A stretch of 64,000 nucleotides of DNA from Stagonosporopsis chrysanthemi (GCA_022560025.1 JAFISE010000026.1:186001-250000), one strand, 5' to 3'. Positions 1 to 12,439 are shown, counted from the stretch's first letter. Notes: a model not told the origin generated them from the letters alone. Program-made: numbers and translations.

Positions 1-85
1 CTGCGAGAGCTTCAGGAACGTCAGTTGGTGATGGCGACGCACTTCACCAATTGATACCCACCCACCCCCCGGAACTCGACTCACA

Positions 86-520
86 ATGGCGTCCAAGTAT
101 GCGTTCAGCACGGGGCTGAAGGAGCTGAGGTTTTTGTTCTGCCAGACCAGCGAGCACAGCGCCGCGACACGGTACGACGCCCCGACGGACAGGACGAAGA
201 TTGCCATGCGCCGGCATAGATGGCAGGGCACAACTGTAGCAGAATCGACGGCTAACCGGACATGTAGAAGCTTCCTCCAGCGCAGCTACCCCACAATGAA
301 GAAGCACAACCCGCACACCCCGATCCTCATCCGCGAGGCCAGCGGCTTCGAGCCCACCCTCTTTGCGAGATACAGTGCGTCTGAACCGACACGTCATGCA
401 GCAAACGGCACTGACATGTGTGTAGACTATGGAAAGGAGAAGAAGATCCAGCTGAAGGGTCTCGACGACAAGTCGATCGAGCAGAAGGTCACCGAGCTTG
501 TGCAGTCCGAGTCAGCATAG
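86..520 (+). CDS. NADH:ubiquinone oxidoreductase NDUFA2/B8-like subunit (10.5 kDa)
   Basis: This is a small accessory subunit of mitochondrial complex I with a thioredoxin-like fold, acting in the inner membrane peripheral arm. Three exons (86-171, 268-374, 426-520) join in frame to 95 residues, the usual family length. The introns have GTACGA and GTGCGT donors, GCTAAC and CTGAC branch sites and TAG acceptors. Visible family features are the N-terminal LKELRFLFCQTS strand, the PTMKKHNPHTPILIREA segment and LFARYNYGKE, which matches the LWARYAFG segment of animal NDUFA2. The reading frame through 172-267 and 375-425 is intronic, so the uninterrupted 144-codon frame overstates the protein. It is the first gene in the window and stands alone. 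Identification is from family recall, not a search. Confidence 0.9.
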   Translation: MASKYAFSTGLKELRFLFCQTSEHSAATRYDAPTDRTKIAMRRHRWQGTTVAESTANRTCRSFLQRSYPTMKKHNPHTPILIREASGFEPTLFARYSASEPTRHAANGTDMCVDYGKEKKIQLKGLDDKSIEQKVTELVQSESA

Positions 521-2351
521 AGGAATTGAAGGGAGACGCGGGGTGGAGAAGAGGCAAGAGAGATGCGAGAAAGACTCGAAAGAGCAGCGGCAAATTCGAG
601 CACTGCCAGTGTACATGTGTATTATGAGCAATGTACTTGTTCCAACAGCCACCCTAGCGCCATCGAAGTTCATGTGGTGCCAGTTGACACTTCACAGGTG
701 GCTGAATACGCTCTGGAGCTGAGAGAAGAGCCCACATCGGTCACTGCCCTATCCACTTGCAGCCATGCAGTGCAGGAGCGGCCCAGCATGATTTGCCGGA
801 ACTCGGCGCTTACTGTAACCTGTGCCTCAGAGATGCATACAAGCATCTACTCTCTTCACCTTTTCATCGTCCACTCCCTCCACATCATTTTCACCTCCAC
901 CAAGCGACAAGACACAATTTACCTCCAGACACTAACGATGTCCCGATCGCATCTATTGGATCGCATCAAGCGTACTACCGCACGCTTACAACTTTGGGCG
1001 ATCAGACGCCCGTTCACTGCCGGAACGGGTGCGGCTATTTTCACAGGTTCAATCACAGCGCTAAGTAACCACACTTACGGGTTTGAACCAACGGGAGTCA
1101 GGTCCGGTAAGCTCCCTGATCCATGGCAGATCACATTGGTTGATATTAGTTCCATGTAGGATCTTTCGCGGCTTCATGGCATTCACGTATAGGACCTGTT
1201 GAAAGCGGGAGCAACTTCTCAACCTTTCAGAGCGCTGGAGCTGGAGGGTCGAAAGCTCTGTTCGTTTACGGCGTTCCTGCGGCATGCGCCGCACTCATCA
1301 CCGTCATGCTTGGGTATGGAATGCGTAACCGGACAACTATAAGACGCTTGAGATTCGAACGTCAGATTGGCATCAAGTACCAAAGACGCTTGCACAAGTG
1401 AACAACAAGAAGCACAACGAAGAAGAGCTCGGTCGGAATTGCGCCGCTGTGATTGGTACATAGCGACGCAGAGTGGGGCTAAGCATATTAGATCAGAGAC
1501 AAGCTGCTGTTGGCAACCTTCGATTCTCTTGAGCTGACACCTTCCCAATACAAGTTGCGCCACATGCGACATACCAACGGTTAGCCGACTATGACGGCAC
1601 TGCACCGCATGCAAACCATGCTATACTACCGTATGTCCGCACATCCGGAAGCGTGAAGCGAGTGAAGACGCCATGAAGTGGTCAACAACTTCATATCAAG
1701 AACATGGTTCATACTGAAGATTTCAAGCTCTACCGATACTCAGTTCATAAAACACCTACACCCCGACCTTTTAAGACAGCCTTACTAAAGCTCCACATCA
1801 GTGTGAACGCAGCACACACATGTCGGCTGTCCACATTACATCTGAACAACCATCCATCCGAATCATCGAAGGATGCAACAGCTGGGCCTTTCTCGTGTGT
1901 ACGTCGCTTGGCCTGCTTGTCAATGCGCTTGATTTGAGTTGCTTCAACGCGAGGACTGTTGATTGCGTGAGATCAATCCAAATGACGATATGCTTGGCAC
2001 ACCGCATTGTTCACCATCTCCACGGCAAACACGCACGAAATGGCCACACGTCCTTGCGTGATGTCCACTAGACATGTTTCACAGGGGTTCAAGTATAGAG
2101 TTTGCATTCACTTCCCCACTGAAATCGCATAATTTGGCTCTATAGCACAATTTGAGCTTTTTGGTGATGAAGCGACTAGGTCAGATGGTGGGCCTGAGGT
2201 TGCCTTTATAACCGGAGATATCTTTATAAATGCACAGTAGGCAGTGTACAGCAGGTGCGTCGATCGTTTGCTATTATTTCCGCCTTCCTGCATACAGACG
2301 TCGCGCAGAACGATGTGTTGAGATTCAGACTGAGCAGTCTTGTAACAGAAG
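521..2351. other. Intergenic region between NDUFA2-like gene and first permease
   Basis: This stretch holds the likely 3' end of the NDUFA2-like transcript and the promoter of the permease. Several open frames of 60-200 codons cross it, but none shows a recognisable domain or a consistent splice pattern. A TTTATAAA box lies at 2223-2230, about 120 bases before the permease start. I see no RNA gene or repeat. Confidence 0.5.
2223..2230 (+). promoter_or_regulatory. TATA-like box of the first permease gene
   Basis: TTTATAAA lies about 120 bases upstream of the ATG at 2352, a plausible distance for a fungal promoter with a short leader. This is sequence resemblance only; no transcript start is known. 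Confidence 0.3.
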
Positions 2352-4587
2352 ATGTCCGGTCAGGCTCCAATCACGTCGCCTCCGGTCGCCAAATCGAGTG
2401 CTTCCGACCACGATGACCGTGATTCAACGAGTGGTGGCGATGCCAAACAGCCTGTCAAGCAATCTGCAACCGTTACCGGCTTAGCAACAGCAGAGACGCA
2501 GCGGACAGAAGCAGTGTTGGGAGACTACGTTCTACGCCTTTTCGGGCTTCGCAAGGGACCTAAGAAAGACATATACGATGTCGATGCGGTGTGTACCAAA
2601 ACCATGAGCAAAATAACGGACAGCCTACTGACCTATACAGGTTGCCACCCAGCCAAGCATCTGGGATTCTGACAATATAGAAGAGCTCAAAAGTCTCTAC
2701 ATACACCCGAAATGGGAAAATTGGTCCGCCTTTGACCCCAACTTTCGCTGGAGCTGGCGTGAAGAGAACGCCGTTCGGAGAAAGGTCGACTGGAAGATCA
2801 TGGTAGGCCCTATCAGACAAGTAGTGTGTAGCAATGACTAACCAGGTTAGGTCTGGGTCTGTGTCATGTTCGCTGCCCTGAACATCGACCGGAACAACAT
2901 CCAAAATGCCGTGTCGGACAATATGCTGGACGACCTTAACATCACCCGTGCCGACTACAACATTGGTCAGACTATTGCGCGTGTCGGCTTCCTCGTCGCT
3001 GAGTTGCCGTCACAGCTGATCTCCAAACGGTCAGTTTTTTCTGGGACCAAGTCTCTAAAGTATGACTGACTTGCAATACAGCATTGGCCCAGATCTATGG
3101 ATTCCGATTCAGATCTGTATATTCAGTTTGATCTCTGCGATGCAGTTCTTCCTCAAGGGCCGAGCATCGTTCCTTGCTACGAGATATCTCATCGCCACAT
3201 TTCAGGGTGGATTCATTCCTGACACTATCCTGTACCTCAGCTACTTCTATACCGGTAAGAGCTTGCCTATCCGACTGGCATGGTTCTGGATGTCGTCCCA
3301 GCTGGTGGACATTGGTGTTGGCTTTGCAGCTGTTGGTCTGGTATCTATGCGTGGTATTCTGGGCTACGAGGGCTGGAGGTGGCTGTTTTTGATCGAGTAA
3401 GCTTTTGTTATAGTAGTGTTGCAGAACACACTGACACTTTATAGGGGAATGTTCACCTTTCTTATTGGAGGAATGTCTTTCTTCCTAATGCCTCAGTGTC
3501 CAACGAGAACGAAGAGCTGGTGGGCTCCTAAGGGGTACTTCAACGAGAAAGAACAGAAGATCATTGTAAACTCTGGTAAGCTGGTCTGTCTTAGGAATCG
3601 TGGCGCGTATTCTGATGATGCAATGTAGTCATTCGAGACGACCCTCAGAAGGGCGGCATGTACAATCGGCAAGGTCTCTCTGTCCGCCAGATTTGGAAGT
3701 GCTCCAAAGACTACGACATGTGGCCATTGTTCGCCTTGGGCCTCTTGTTTGGTATACCCAAGTATCCCGTGTCACAGTACTTAACCCTTTCGTTTCGAGA
3801 CCTTGGATTCGATGTCATTCAGTCCAATCTGCTATCTATCCCATACATCGTCGGCTCTAGCATCACGATGCTTCTCATCACTGCCTTCAGTGAGCTGGTC
3901 AACAACAGGAGTTTCGTATCGATGGCGGAAGACGCCTGGTTGCTGCCATGTTTTGCGGCGCTGATCGCGATGAAAGATCCTATCAGCGGCTGGGCTTACT
4001 TCGCGATCGCCACAGTACTGTTGTCGTTCCCATAGTAAGCTTTGCCCTGGTACACTTTCGACTGATAGCTGATCACTCGTAGCACGCACCCTATCCAAGT
4101 AGCCTGGACGTCACGGAACGCTGGCTCTGTACAAAACCGGACGGTCTCCGCATCACTTTACAACATGGCTGTCCAAGTGAGTGGAATGATTGGAGCCAAC
4201 AGTAAGCACTGCATGTCATTGTGAACCTGAAACGGTGCTGACAAATGAAAGTATATCAACCCAGCGATGCGCCACGATACTTCAAAGCCAACAAAGGCCT
4301 CCTAGTTGTTTGTATGTGGATGTGTGTAAGTTTAACGAGGCCAGCTGCAATTCGTTTCCTAGAAACTGACATTGATGATAGGTGTTCCAATACCCTGGAA
4401 CCTACTTCTATTACCGATGGAGGAACAACCAAAAAGCAAAGAAGTGGGATGCATTCACTGAAGAAGAGAAGGACAACTACAGGACGACCACAACAGACGA
4501 AGGCAACAAGCGGTAAGTAAATCACAGAGGCAATCGATGTTTTGACCTGACACCTCTAATAGTTTGGATTTCCGTTTTGCGACCTAG
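2352..4587 (+). CDS. Dal5/allantoate-type MFS permease (anion:cation symporter family)
   Basis: A plasma-membrane proton-coupled transporter of the Dal5/Tna1/Vht1-type branch of the major facilitator superfamily, which imports small organic anions or vitamins. The substrate cannot be told from sequence. Ten exons (2352-2588, 2641-2802, 2851-3029, 3082-3396, 3445-3575, 3629-4034, 4083-4201, 4252-4325, 4382-4512, 4563-4587) join exactly in frame to 592 residues. The N-terminus of about 130 residues is cytosolic and carries the family segment VATQPSIWDS and an FRWSWREE motif. Membrane spans begin at VWVCVMFAALNIDRNNIQNA and include the AELPSQLISKR and GWRWLFLIEG motifs typical of this family. 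The last span ends near QYPGTYFYYRWRN. The gene is intact and intron-rich. It differs in exon pattern from the second Dal5-type gene at 36329-38122, so the two are not a recent duplication. Confidence 0.9.
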
Positions 4588-6122
4588 TTGTGTTCGCGAA
4601 TGAATTGAACACCACTTCTGCGTCTTTACATCCAAGTTCTAGAATCCCGCACGTCAGACACAGCATACTGTTTGTACCTCCAGGATCATCAGGGGTCACA
4701 TAAAAACAAGAAAATCAACTAAGGCTTGTACGTATACTTTGGACGCTATTGTATTCTCAAGCTTACAGTGAACTACCAAAGCTCATGGCACAACGTCTAA
4801 GGCTTCGGTGGGCTGGCATAGCTAGCCCGGCTACGAACTTGTTTGTGTCAATATGTATTAACAATTCCACCTGGTCTTTCACATACGACCATAGGACGTT
4901 GAAAACAAGGCTTCCCGTTCGCTCAGCCCTATTTAAGCAACGTACCGGCGGATTAGTAGTTAGGTGGGTGACCACTAGCGAATACCCGCTGTTGTATGTT
5001 TTTTGCTTTTGTTGTAGGTGTTGTCCTGTCCTTGGTGGAGTCGGAAATTTTAGGAGTCACGTGCGGTGCAGTCTTCCGGTCTCCAACACCAATCAGACGG
5101 CTTTTTGAGGCTGCACCACAAGACCGATGCAAAATCGAACCCATAAGATCTAGTGGCAAATAACGCAACTCATATACTTTCCGTGATTATGAGTAGTTAT
5201 TGCTGGTCTTTGCCATTACCGTTTTGTATTTGCGGTTGTGGCCGCCACAGATTTTCACCACACCAGGGTGTTGAGTGTTCCAAACTTATCCGATCTATTC
5301 AGGAGCGTGTACCACCTCGCGTGCATGCAACTTGAAAGATCGAGACCTTCGTACAAGTATAGATATCGACTAACACGTCCACGTACAGATCTTAATCTCC
5401 AGCTCTGGATGGTAAGCACTGTCAATGTGCCACAACGCGACCACGACTCTCCTCACTGCTAATCTCGCTTTCGCTTTGAACTGCTGCAGACGTGATCTTG
5501 CGGAGAAGGAAAGTGCACGTCCTGCCACTAGTATCGGCAACCGATGCCTGGTGACGCTCAGGGAACAGCGTGACGCAGCTCAACAATCCTCTCCAACCAT
5601 CCCTCTGACAATGCACACACGTAGGTTTCTGACAAACAGGTATGCGACTGGCACCGGTTGAGGCAACTAAAACGCACTCACTGGTCAGTCCAGTCTGACG
5701 AGGGCAATTCGGACTGGCAAACCTCGACCCGAAAGCACAGCAGCACGCATCTCCACGGTGCGCCCTGCGCATCTCTGGCGGTCCCCTGCAATCGAGCATG
5801 CACAATTGGTCAGATGGGCACACGACTTAATTTGGACCCTTGACGATGAGGCTTTAGCGGTAGCGGCGCTATGATCGACGGACACTATACCGCTTCTCAC
5901 TAGTGGGTGAGGTTAAAGTATCTCGCTTCGAGCTTTATTGCTTGTTCCCAAGACCGTATTCAGCGTATCCAGTGTTTCACGCAGATCTTTGCAGCTAGTC
6001 GATGAGCAGCGTCTGAGCTCTTGGGCTGCAAGTTGGCTGGACACTTGGACGATGGGCATACTTAAGTATGGCTGTGCTGAAGGTTCGCGAGAGGTCACTG
6101 CCACCACACTTCTTTTACTGCC
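4588..6122. other. Intergenic region between permease and P450
   Basis: About 1.5 kb without a supportable gene. Open frames on both strands are short and show no domain, repeats or splice-consistent continuation. It probably contains the permease 3' UTR and the P450 promoter. Confidence 0.5.
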
Positions 6123-7837
6123 ATGGAGATTCAGTACACCGGCTTCGTGCATACGCTGCAGATGGCGGCCATTGCTGCTCTGATTTTCGCGGCATGTGCA
6201 TTGTTGCCGAAACTTAACTACAGATCGCAGCTGGCGAAGTTGCCAGCCTTTGGCGGACCAGCCAGCGGCGAGAAACAACGACAAGCGTATCTAAGTTCAG
6301 CGAAGAAGATGTATCTTGACGGTTACGAGAAGGTGAGAAACCTCCTTAATCTGCATCAACGGCCTGTAACAATTCCACAGTTCAAAGATTCTGTCTACCG
6401 TATTGCATCTTCGGACGGGGAGGACAACATTGTCATACCGGCCAGTCTGTTGCCTGAGCTTAGGACGCTCCCTGATGATGTTCTCAGCTTTCCCAGGGCC
6501 ATTGATAAGGTCGGGATTTATTCTTGATTTCGCAAATGGAATATCTAACGTGTATCAGACCATGGAGACGAAGTACACCAAGCTAGAAACTGAGAATCAT
6601 CTTGTCGTGCACTCTGTCCGGTCAGATCTTACTCCTGCTCTTAGTATGTGTGCGTATCTCGTACATCACTGCATAGCTGACAACAACCAAGGTCGTATGA
6701 ACCCCATCGTGCGAGAGGAAGTTGACATCTGCGTCAAGAAGTACATGCCTGACTGCAAGCATTGGGCCGAGGTGACTATCTACAAAACCATTGTCGACAT
6801 AGTCGCTCAGGTCTCTGGCCGTGTCTTTGTTGGACCTGGCCTTTGCGAAGACCCCAACTATCTCGACTGCGCGGCCAACTATACCATGGACTTGATCGAT
6901 TCGGTGACAGCTATCAAGAGGCTACGACCTTGGCTCAGACCGTTCCTGGCACCACGTACACCCGAGATTCGTCGCCTGCGCCAAAGGGAGAAGAGCTTAG
7001 CCGAATACCTTTACCCCCTCATCGAGAGTAGACATGAAGCTGCCAAGGATCCTAAGTGGGAAAAGCCCGACGACATGACACAATGGATGCTGGACCGCGG
7101 TGCTGGAGACAACATAAGTGTGGAGCAATTGGCTAAATGTCAGCTTGGCTTGATCTTCGCCGCAATTCATACCACCTCCTTGACGGCTACCAATATCTTC
7201 TACACGCTGGCCGCGACTCCTGAATACATTCACCCGTTGAGAGAAGAAATCCGCAGCGTTCTAGCCAAGCACAATGGAGACATCACAGGCAAGGCCCTAC
7301 AGGAGATGGAAAAACTCGACAGCTACATGAAAGAAGTCAATCGCTTCTACCCCCCGGGCATGAGTAAGCCGCACCCGCATTTCATTCAACGACCACTCAC
7401 TAACAACGTCAGCGTCCTTCGGCCGTAGAGTCCTCAAAGGAATCACGCTATCCAACGGTCAATACCTCCCTCCCGGCGTCGTCATCGAGGTGCCCTCGCT
7501 GGCCATCTACAGCGACCCCAAACTGTGGCCTCAGAGCGAAAGCTTTGACGGCTTGCGCCACTACAAGCTGCGCCGCGGCGGCAGCACGACGGACCACGCG
7601 CGCAACCAGTTCGTCACGACCAATGAGCAAAACCTGGCGTTTGGGTATGGGCGACACGCGTGCCCTGGGCGGTTCTTCGCTGCGAATGAGATTAAGATGA
7701 TCGTCGCGAAGATGATACTGGATTACGATATCATGATGCCTGATGGGCTGACGGAAAGGTATCTGCAGATTGAGATTGGGAGGAGTATTTCCCCGAATCC
7801 GACGAAGAAACTGCTGTTTAGGAAGGTGGAAGTGTAG
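6123..7837 (+). CDS. Cytochrome P450 monooxygenase, membrane-anchored
   Basis: A haem-thiolate monooxygenase expected in the ER membrane with a cytochrome P450 reductase partner. Five exons (6123-6332, 6381-6509, 6559-6643, 6692-7363, 7413-7837) join in frame to 506 residues, a normal length. The N-terminus has a hydrophobic anchor (LQMAAIAALIFAACALL). The I-helix reads FAAIHTTS, the K-helix ExxR is EVNR near residue 355, and the haem loop is FGYGRHACPGRFFA with the ligand cysteine near residue 449. This I-helix and haem-loop style is common in fungal P450s grouped around the ent-kaurene-oxidase-like and CYP68/CYP503 clans, often in secondary metabolism, but the substrate is unknown. It is convergent with the DJ-1 gene (129 bases between stops). 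All key residues are present, so it appears functional. The subfamily assignment is inference. Confidence 0.92.
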
Positions 7838-7966
7838 GTGGATAGCGCGAAGACTCTGAGAACATAAGGTAGTCAACGATGAATGACATTGAAGATGTTC
7901 CATACTCGTGGGATGCTTCGAGAATGTTATACCATAGCGTGCAATTTCCCCACTCCAACTCTCCGC

Positions 7967-8775
7967 TCACAGAGTCTCCGTCACAACCATAGGCCCCGCA
8001 ACCTCTGCCCTCTTCTCCTTACCACCCAACGCCTCGACAATCGTCAGCGCAAACAACATCGCCGTACCGGGCCTAGCACTGATCAGCAACGCCCTCACGC
8101 TCACGCTTCCCCACAACCTTCTACTCACCCTCGCGACGTAATCACCCTCTCATCCACCACAACCCTCTCCTCACTGTACGCCCACCCTTCCCCCTCAATC
8201 TCCCCCCTCACACTCGGATGGCTCGTCACCCTCGCCTTGCGCGCAGCCTCACTTTCCGTCTTGCCCTGGGCAGCCATTTTCTGCGCGGCGACGAGCGCCG
8301 TCGTGCCCGCGCAGATGGCGGCGACCCATTTCCCCTGCGCGCGGAACGAGGCGATGAGCTGCTGCACCTCGGTGGAGGCGCTGAATGTCTTGGCGCCCGG
8401 GGCGCCGCCGGGCAGGATGAGGATGTCGTAGCTTGAAGGGTTGGGGAGGGAGGAGAGCGTGTTGTGGTCCGGGACGATGCGAATGTTGCGGGTCATGCTG
8501 GGGTGGTGGTGAGTGAGTGAGTGAGCGAGTGAGTAAATGAGTGGGTATGCGGAGGGATCAGGAGAAAGACGTCCGTACTGTGCGTAATTGCTGTTCTTCA
8601 GGTCGATGCCTACGGACTGGATCTCGAAGCCGGCACGGGTGAGGACTGAGTTGTATCAGTTTGATGTGATTGTTGCAAGTGGATGGTCAAGGGTTTGGGG
8701 CATCTAACCATCGTACGGAGTGACGAACTCGATCTCCTCCGAGCCGTCTGCAATGAGAATCAACGCTTTTGGCAT
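7967..8775 (-). CDS. DJ-1/PfpI family protein
   Basis: A DJ-1/ThiJ/PfpI superfamily protein, cytosolic and possibly mitochondrial in this family, with proposed glyoxalase/deglycase or redox-protective roles. Four exons on the minus strand (8775-8709, 8645-8579, 8497-8129, 8072-7967) join in frame to 202 residues, close to the about 190 of DJ-1. The start MPKALILIADGSEEIEF carries the conserved glutamate of the active site. The nucleophile elbow is AAICAGTT with the cysteine near residue 107, matching the position of DJ-1 Cys106. ILPGGAPGA and the VITSRGPGTAMLFAL signature are also present. Only the third exon forms a long open frame, so the N-terminal third and the C-terminus come from short exons. 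It lies tail-to-tail with the P450. No evidence ties it to the P450 pathway. Confidence 0.9.
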
Positions 8776-9641
8776 TTTCAGGTCCAGTTATGACTACTTC
8801 GAGCTACAATGGTTGCCGTTCGGGAACAGCCTGGTGGTGTGCTGTAGTTGCTGCTTGGCAAGGTGACGTAATGGGACGCCAAGACCGGGGTGGTGGAAGG
8901 GAAGAAGCGAGATATCGTGTGGCTTGCCGGTTGGACCTGCATCAAGGGGGAGGGACATGTTTCCAAGGGTCCAGACCTTGCAAGAACTCGACCAACGAAA
9001 TACGAACGAGCTGGTAATGTACGATGCTTGAGCATACGAACAGGGTGAAGGCATTGGCATAATATTGCTGCTTCCGAGTACTATCAGATCGTCCACATCC
9101 AGTGATACACTAGAAGCAATGGGCGCATCGCAGTCGTCTAAGAACGATCGCGTGTGTTACGACCCCTGCTACTCTCGAATCTTCCAAGCTGGTATAGATC
9201 CCGCCAAAAACAGTAACCCCACAAGCGCCATCTATTGCAACCAGAATCCAGGATATCTCTCGTAAGCTCGTGCAAGATACATGTTCCTATGGGTTACGAG
9301 ACGGAAAGCCGACCGGGACCGATTTGCCGTCTCGCTTCCACCTCTTCAACATCGTCATTAGAGTGGTGTAAAACCTAATGGAGCGCCTGCCTCCTCCATC
9401 TGGCTGCTGAAGAGGACCAAAAGGGTATGCAGAAAAAGAAGAGCCGTCCCATGTCTAATCTTTGCTGTACGCAAGCCAAGAAAAAGGTATCAAACTCGAC
9501 CAAAGAGATCGAAACAAAACACAAACACTGCGATCTGGAAGCGTCCGATCGACTTGTACGAACCCAAACTCCGGATGTGATGCTGAAGGTGCATAAATTC
9601 AGAGAATCAGATTATTTGCAAAAAATCGTTCTCCGTGGAGA
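8776..9641. other. Intergenic region upstream of DJ-1 gene and downstream of AreA
   Basis: About 0.9 kb. It contains the promoter of the DJ-1 gene and the 3' UTR side of AreA. One 48-codon open frame at 9119-9265 is listed in the findings; nothing else is supportable. Confidence 0.5.
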
Positions 9642-12399
9642 TCACAAACTCATAGTGAGCCATTCCTGTGCTCGTGTTAGTAGGCTTTAAAAAAAAGTTT
9701 CGATGCCATGCTTACCCATTCCGCAGGACCAGAGGATTGAAGTCCTTGGCCCATAGCACCCATAGGGAGAGACCCCAAGTTTTGGCTTGGGAAAGGACTC
9801 GGGGCTGCAATCGGGGCATCCTTCCTGCGAAGAGGCGTCTTTCCACTTGTGTCGTCAGCATCGGCCATTTCCAGCTCCTGTGTGCCACTCTTGCTTTGAG
9901 CGCGAGCTCGTCTCGGTGCCATGCTCGGCCCGCGAGACTGTATGGAGCTCGCCGAGCCGATGATCTTGGGTGGACCAGGGGCAATGGGGACCACGCCGGC
10001 TGATTTCGAGTTTGAGGTAGCTGGAGCGAGATTGGCGCTAGCGGACACACCGCCACCAGACCCTGTCGACTTGGGAGATTCTGATTCTGATGCTTTCGGT
10101 GTGGTAACCGGTGTCATTGCAATAGAATTCTTGCGGGATGATTTCTTCGAAGCTCGTGTTGAAGAAGGCCCTACAGGAGCATTGCCGCTGCCACGGTTAC
10201 GCTTCTTGATAACATCGGTCTTGAGCGAAAGTGGTCGCACCACGCCGTGTAGTTTCAAAAACAGGCCGCAAGCATTACAGAGAGGCGCGCCTTCTGGGTT
10301 GCGACGCCAAAGAGGTGTTGTCTGAGTGAAGCAGTTGGTGCATGTGGTGGGTGCACCGCTTTCGCCTGGCTTAGTACCACCTGGACTTTGAGGACGAGAG
10401 GGTGCAGCCGAACTGAAACCTGATTGCAGCCCGGTTTCTGGTGGTGAGTTCGGCGATGATTGGGTGCGGCCGTGCATGGCCTGGTGCAATAATCCCGCAG
10501 TGTTGGGTGTCGAGGTAGTGCGGGGTATTTTCCCACGACGCGGATCGTTCCCACGATTGCGAATGTCGCTCACAGAGGCAGCTGAGCCATGTGTTCTGCC
10601 TAAACTGCTAGGACTCCAGTGATCTTGCGGTGAATGTATTTCAGTCGGTCCAATTGTGACCGTCTTGCGGGGAGGCCCCGCGGGGTAGCGGGCCTGCATG
10701 GGATTGAACTGGTTGGAAAGGTTCGTCTCCCATTGATAAGTTTGGTTGAAATCAAGGGAGCCATCGTCCATTGGGGAGAACTCTTGTGATGGCATGTTGC
10801 GATCAGCAAATGCACTGCCCTCATCATCTTCCGCGTCTGAGTCAGCGCCAAAGGTGAACATGTTCTCGTTCCGCGGCATCTGCATCTCATGCTGTTGTCG
10901 AAGAGGCAGACTGTTGTGGAGCACATGAGAGGGGTCAACGTGGCTCGAGTGGTTGAACGAGGTGGCGGAGAATGGCAGCGACCCGCTTGTGCTTGTTACG
11001 GGGCTGAAGACGGAGTCTGGTCCTCCTCCGTTGGGATTGAAGACGAACCCAGGCTGCATCGAGTTTGACAGTGTAGAAGGACGATGTGATCCGTAGGAGA
11101 CACCACTGCTGTGCTGGTTACGGATGTCCATGCCGTGGCGGTCAAAGTACATCTGGCTGTCGTCGTTCATGGGTTGAGGTGTCGAGACCGCGGAGGGGAA
11201 CGCAGAGCTCGGGGGCGAGTAGTAGTCGGTCGAGTTGAGGGAGGAGGCCATTGAGTTTGGGTTGAAGATATTGGAGAAGGAAGTGCCGTGGTTCATCATA
11301 GGCGAGCCAACGGGAGAGAAGCTGAAGTTCTGCTGGAAGGGCCCTGCAGAGTTTATGACAGAGTCGTCGGGCATGTGGAAGGTGTCGATAGAGAAGGGAA
11401 CCTGCGCCTGCGAGGCAGGGAATGCGGGTGGCTGCATCGAGTGATCGAGCGAGTAGTGGTTCAGGTCGGCCTCGGCCTGGGCGTCAGTGGGGATCATGAT
11501 GCTGTTGACAGGCGGGACCTGTGGTGAGGCTTCTGCTCGCCGTTTGGGGGGCTGGTGGGGAGATTAGCAGGATGTCGAGGGATCGTTGGGTGCAGAGATA
11601 AGCGACTTACTCGACGCTCGTCAATGCTGGTCTTGCGGACGTGACGAGGCACGTAGCCAAACTCATTCTCTCTGTGGATCTGGGGAGGGACCTGTGGGGC
11701 AGAGGCGTGGGCGAGGGCGAGGTTGAGGTCGCTGGGCTGGTTTGCCTTCCTTATCGGCACCCCGGCAGCTGCACTAAACGGGCCCTCGACCCCATTCGAC
11801 GGCTCTGGCGACAATCCTGCGGGGCTGCCGACCGACGACGGAAAAATAAAGTCGTCCAGGTTCATCGTGTCCTGGACAGGCGGCGGCGGCGGCTGCAGCA
11901 GCTGGGCCTGCTGGTCGGCAGAGCGTCTCAGCTGCTGGGCAATGCCGCTGGGAGCGGTGCGTGGCGGCGGGCGCTGCTGGCCGGCAGACGGCTGCGACCG
12001 GGCTTCATTACTCTGGGGAGCTGGGGCGGAGCTGTGCACGCAACAGTCAGGGTCAGCAAGCATTTATGCAAACGTGCGCCGTTGCGGCGCTGTAAGTGGG
12101 TTAGGAGCATGGCGTGTTTCGTACCCTCGATTGCGCTGCTCCTCTGCGCGGCGCATGTTGAGAGCCATCATGCGCCAGGTCAGGTTGGACATGCGCTCGG
12201 CGTTTGGCAGCTGCGTCTTTGCGCGCGAGTACAGCTTCCAGATCTGGGTGCCCAGCGGATCGTTCTTCTGCAGCTCCGTGGGCGACTCGGGGCTGGTGGG
12301 ACTGGCGTCGTTGCCAAAGGCTGGGAAGATGGGATCGTCGAGCATGCCATCCGGCGGCGACAGCGCGGGGCTGCCCTCTCGCCGCATGTCAAAGTCCAT
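9642..12399 (-). CDS. areA: AreA/NIT2-type GATA zinc-finger global nitrogen regulator
   Basis: The nuclear transcription factor that activates nitrogen catabolic genes when ammonium and glutamine are scarce, binding HGATAR sites and antagonised by NmrA. Four exons (12399-12125, 12031-11611, 11551-9716, 9665-9642) join in frame to 851 residues, close to the about 880 of Aspergillus AreA. Family features in order: the N-terminal block NAERMSNLTWRMMALNMRR; DDFIFPSSVGSPAGL; the basic segment YVPRHVRKTSIDERR; one CX2CX17CX2C GATA finger near residues 634-683 starting CTNCFTQTTPLWRR and followed by the basic tail TDVIKKRNR; and the C-terminus EWEWLTMSL. That C-terminus is completed only by splicing a 24-base last exon across a 50-base intron; without it the frame ends in an unrelated tail. 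The start at 12399 gives the expected MDFDMRREGSPALSPPDG. The leader upstream contains a CTG tract. Confidence 0.96.
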
Positions 12400-12439
12400 G
12401 GCGGCGGTATGCGGTGGGCGGTGGGCGGTGGGGAGGGCT

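Noticed and set aside
563..1159. 198-codon plus-strand open frame after the NDUFA2-like gene
   Set aside because: No domain, irregular composition, and overlapping frames of similar length in the same stretch; it fits random open sequence in a 3' flank.
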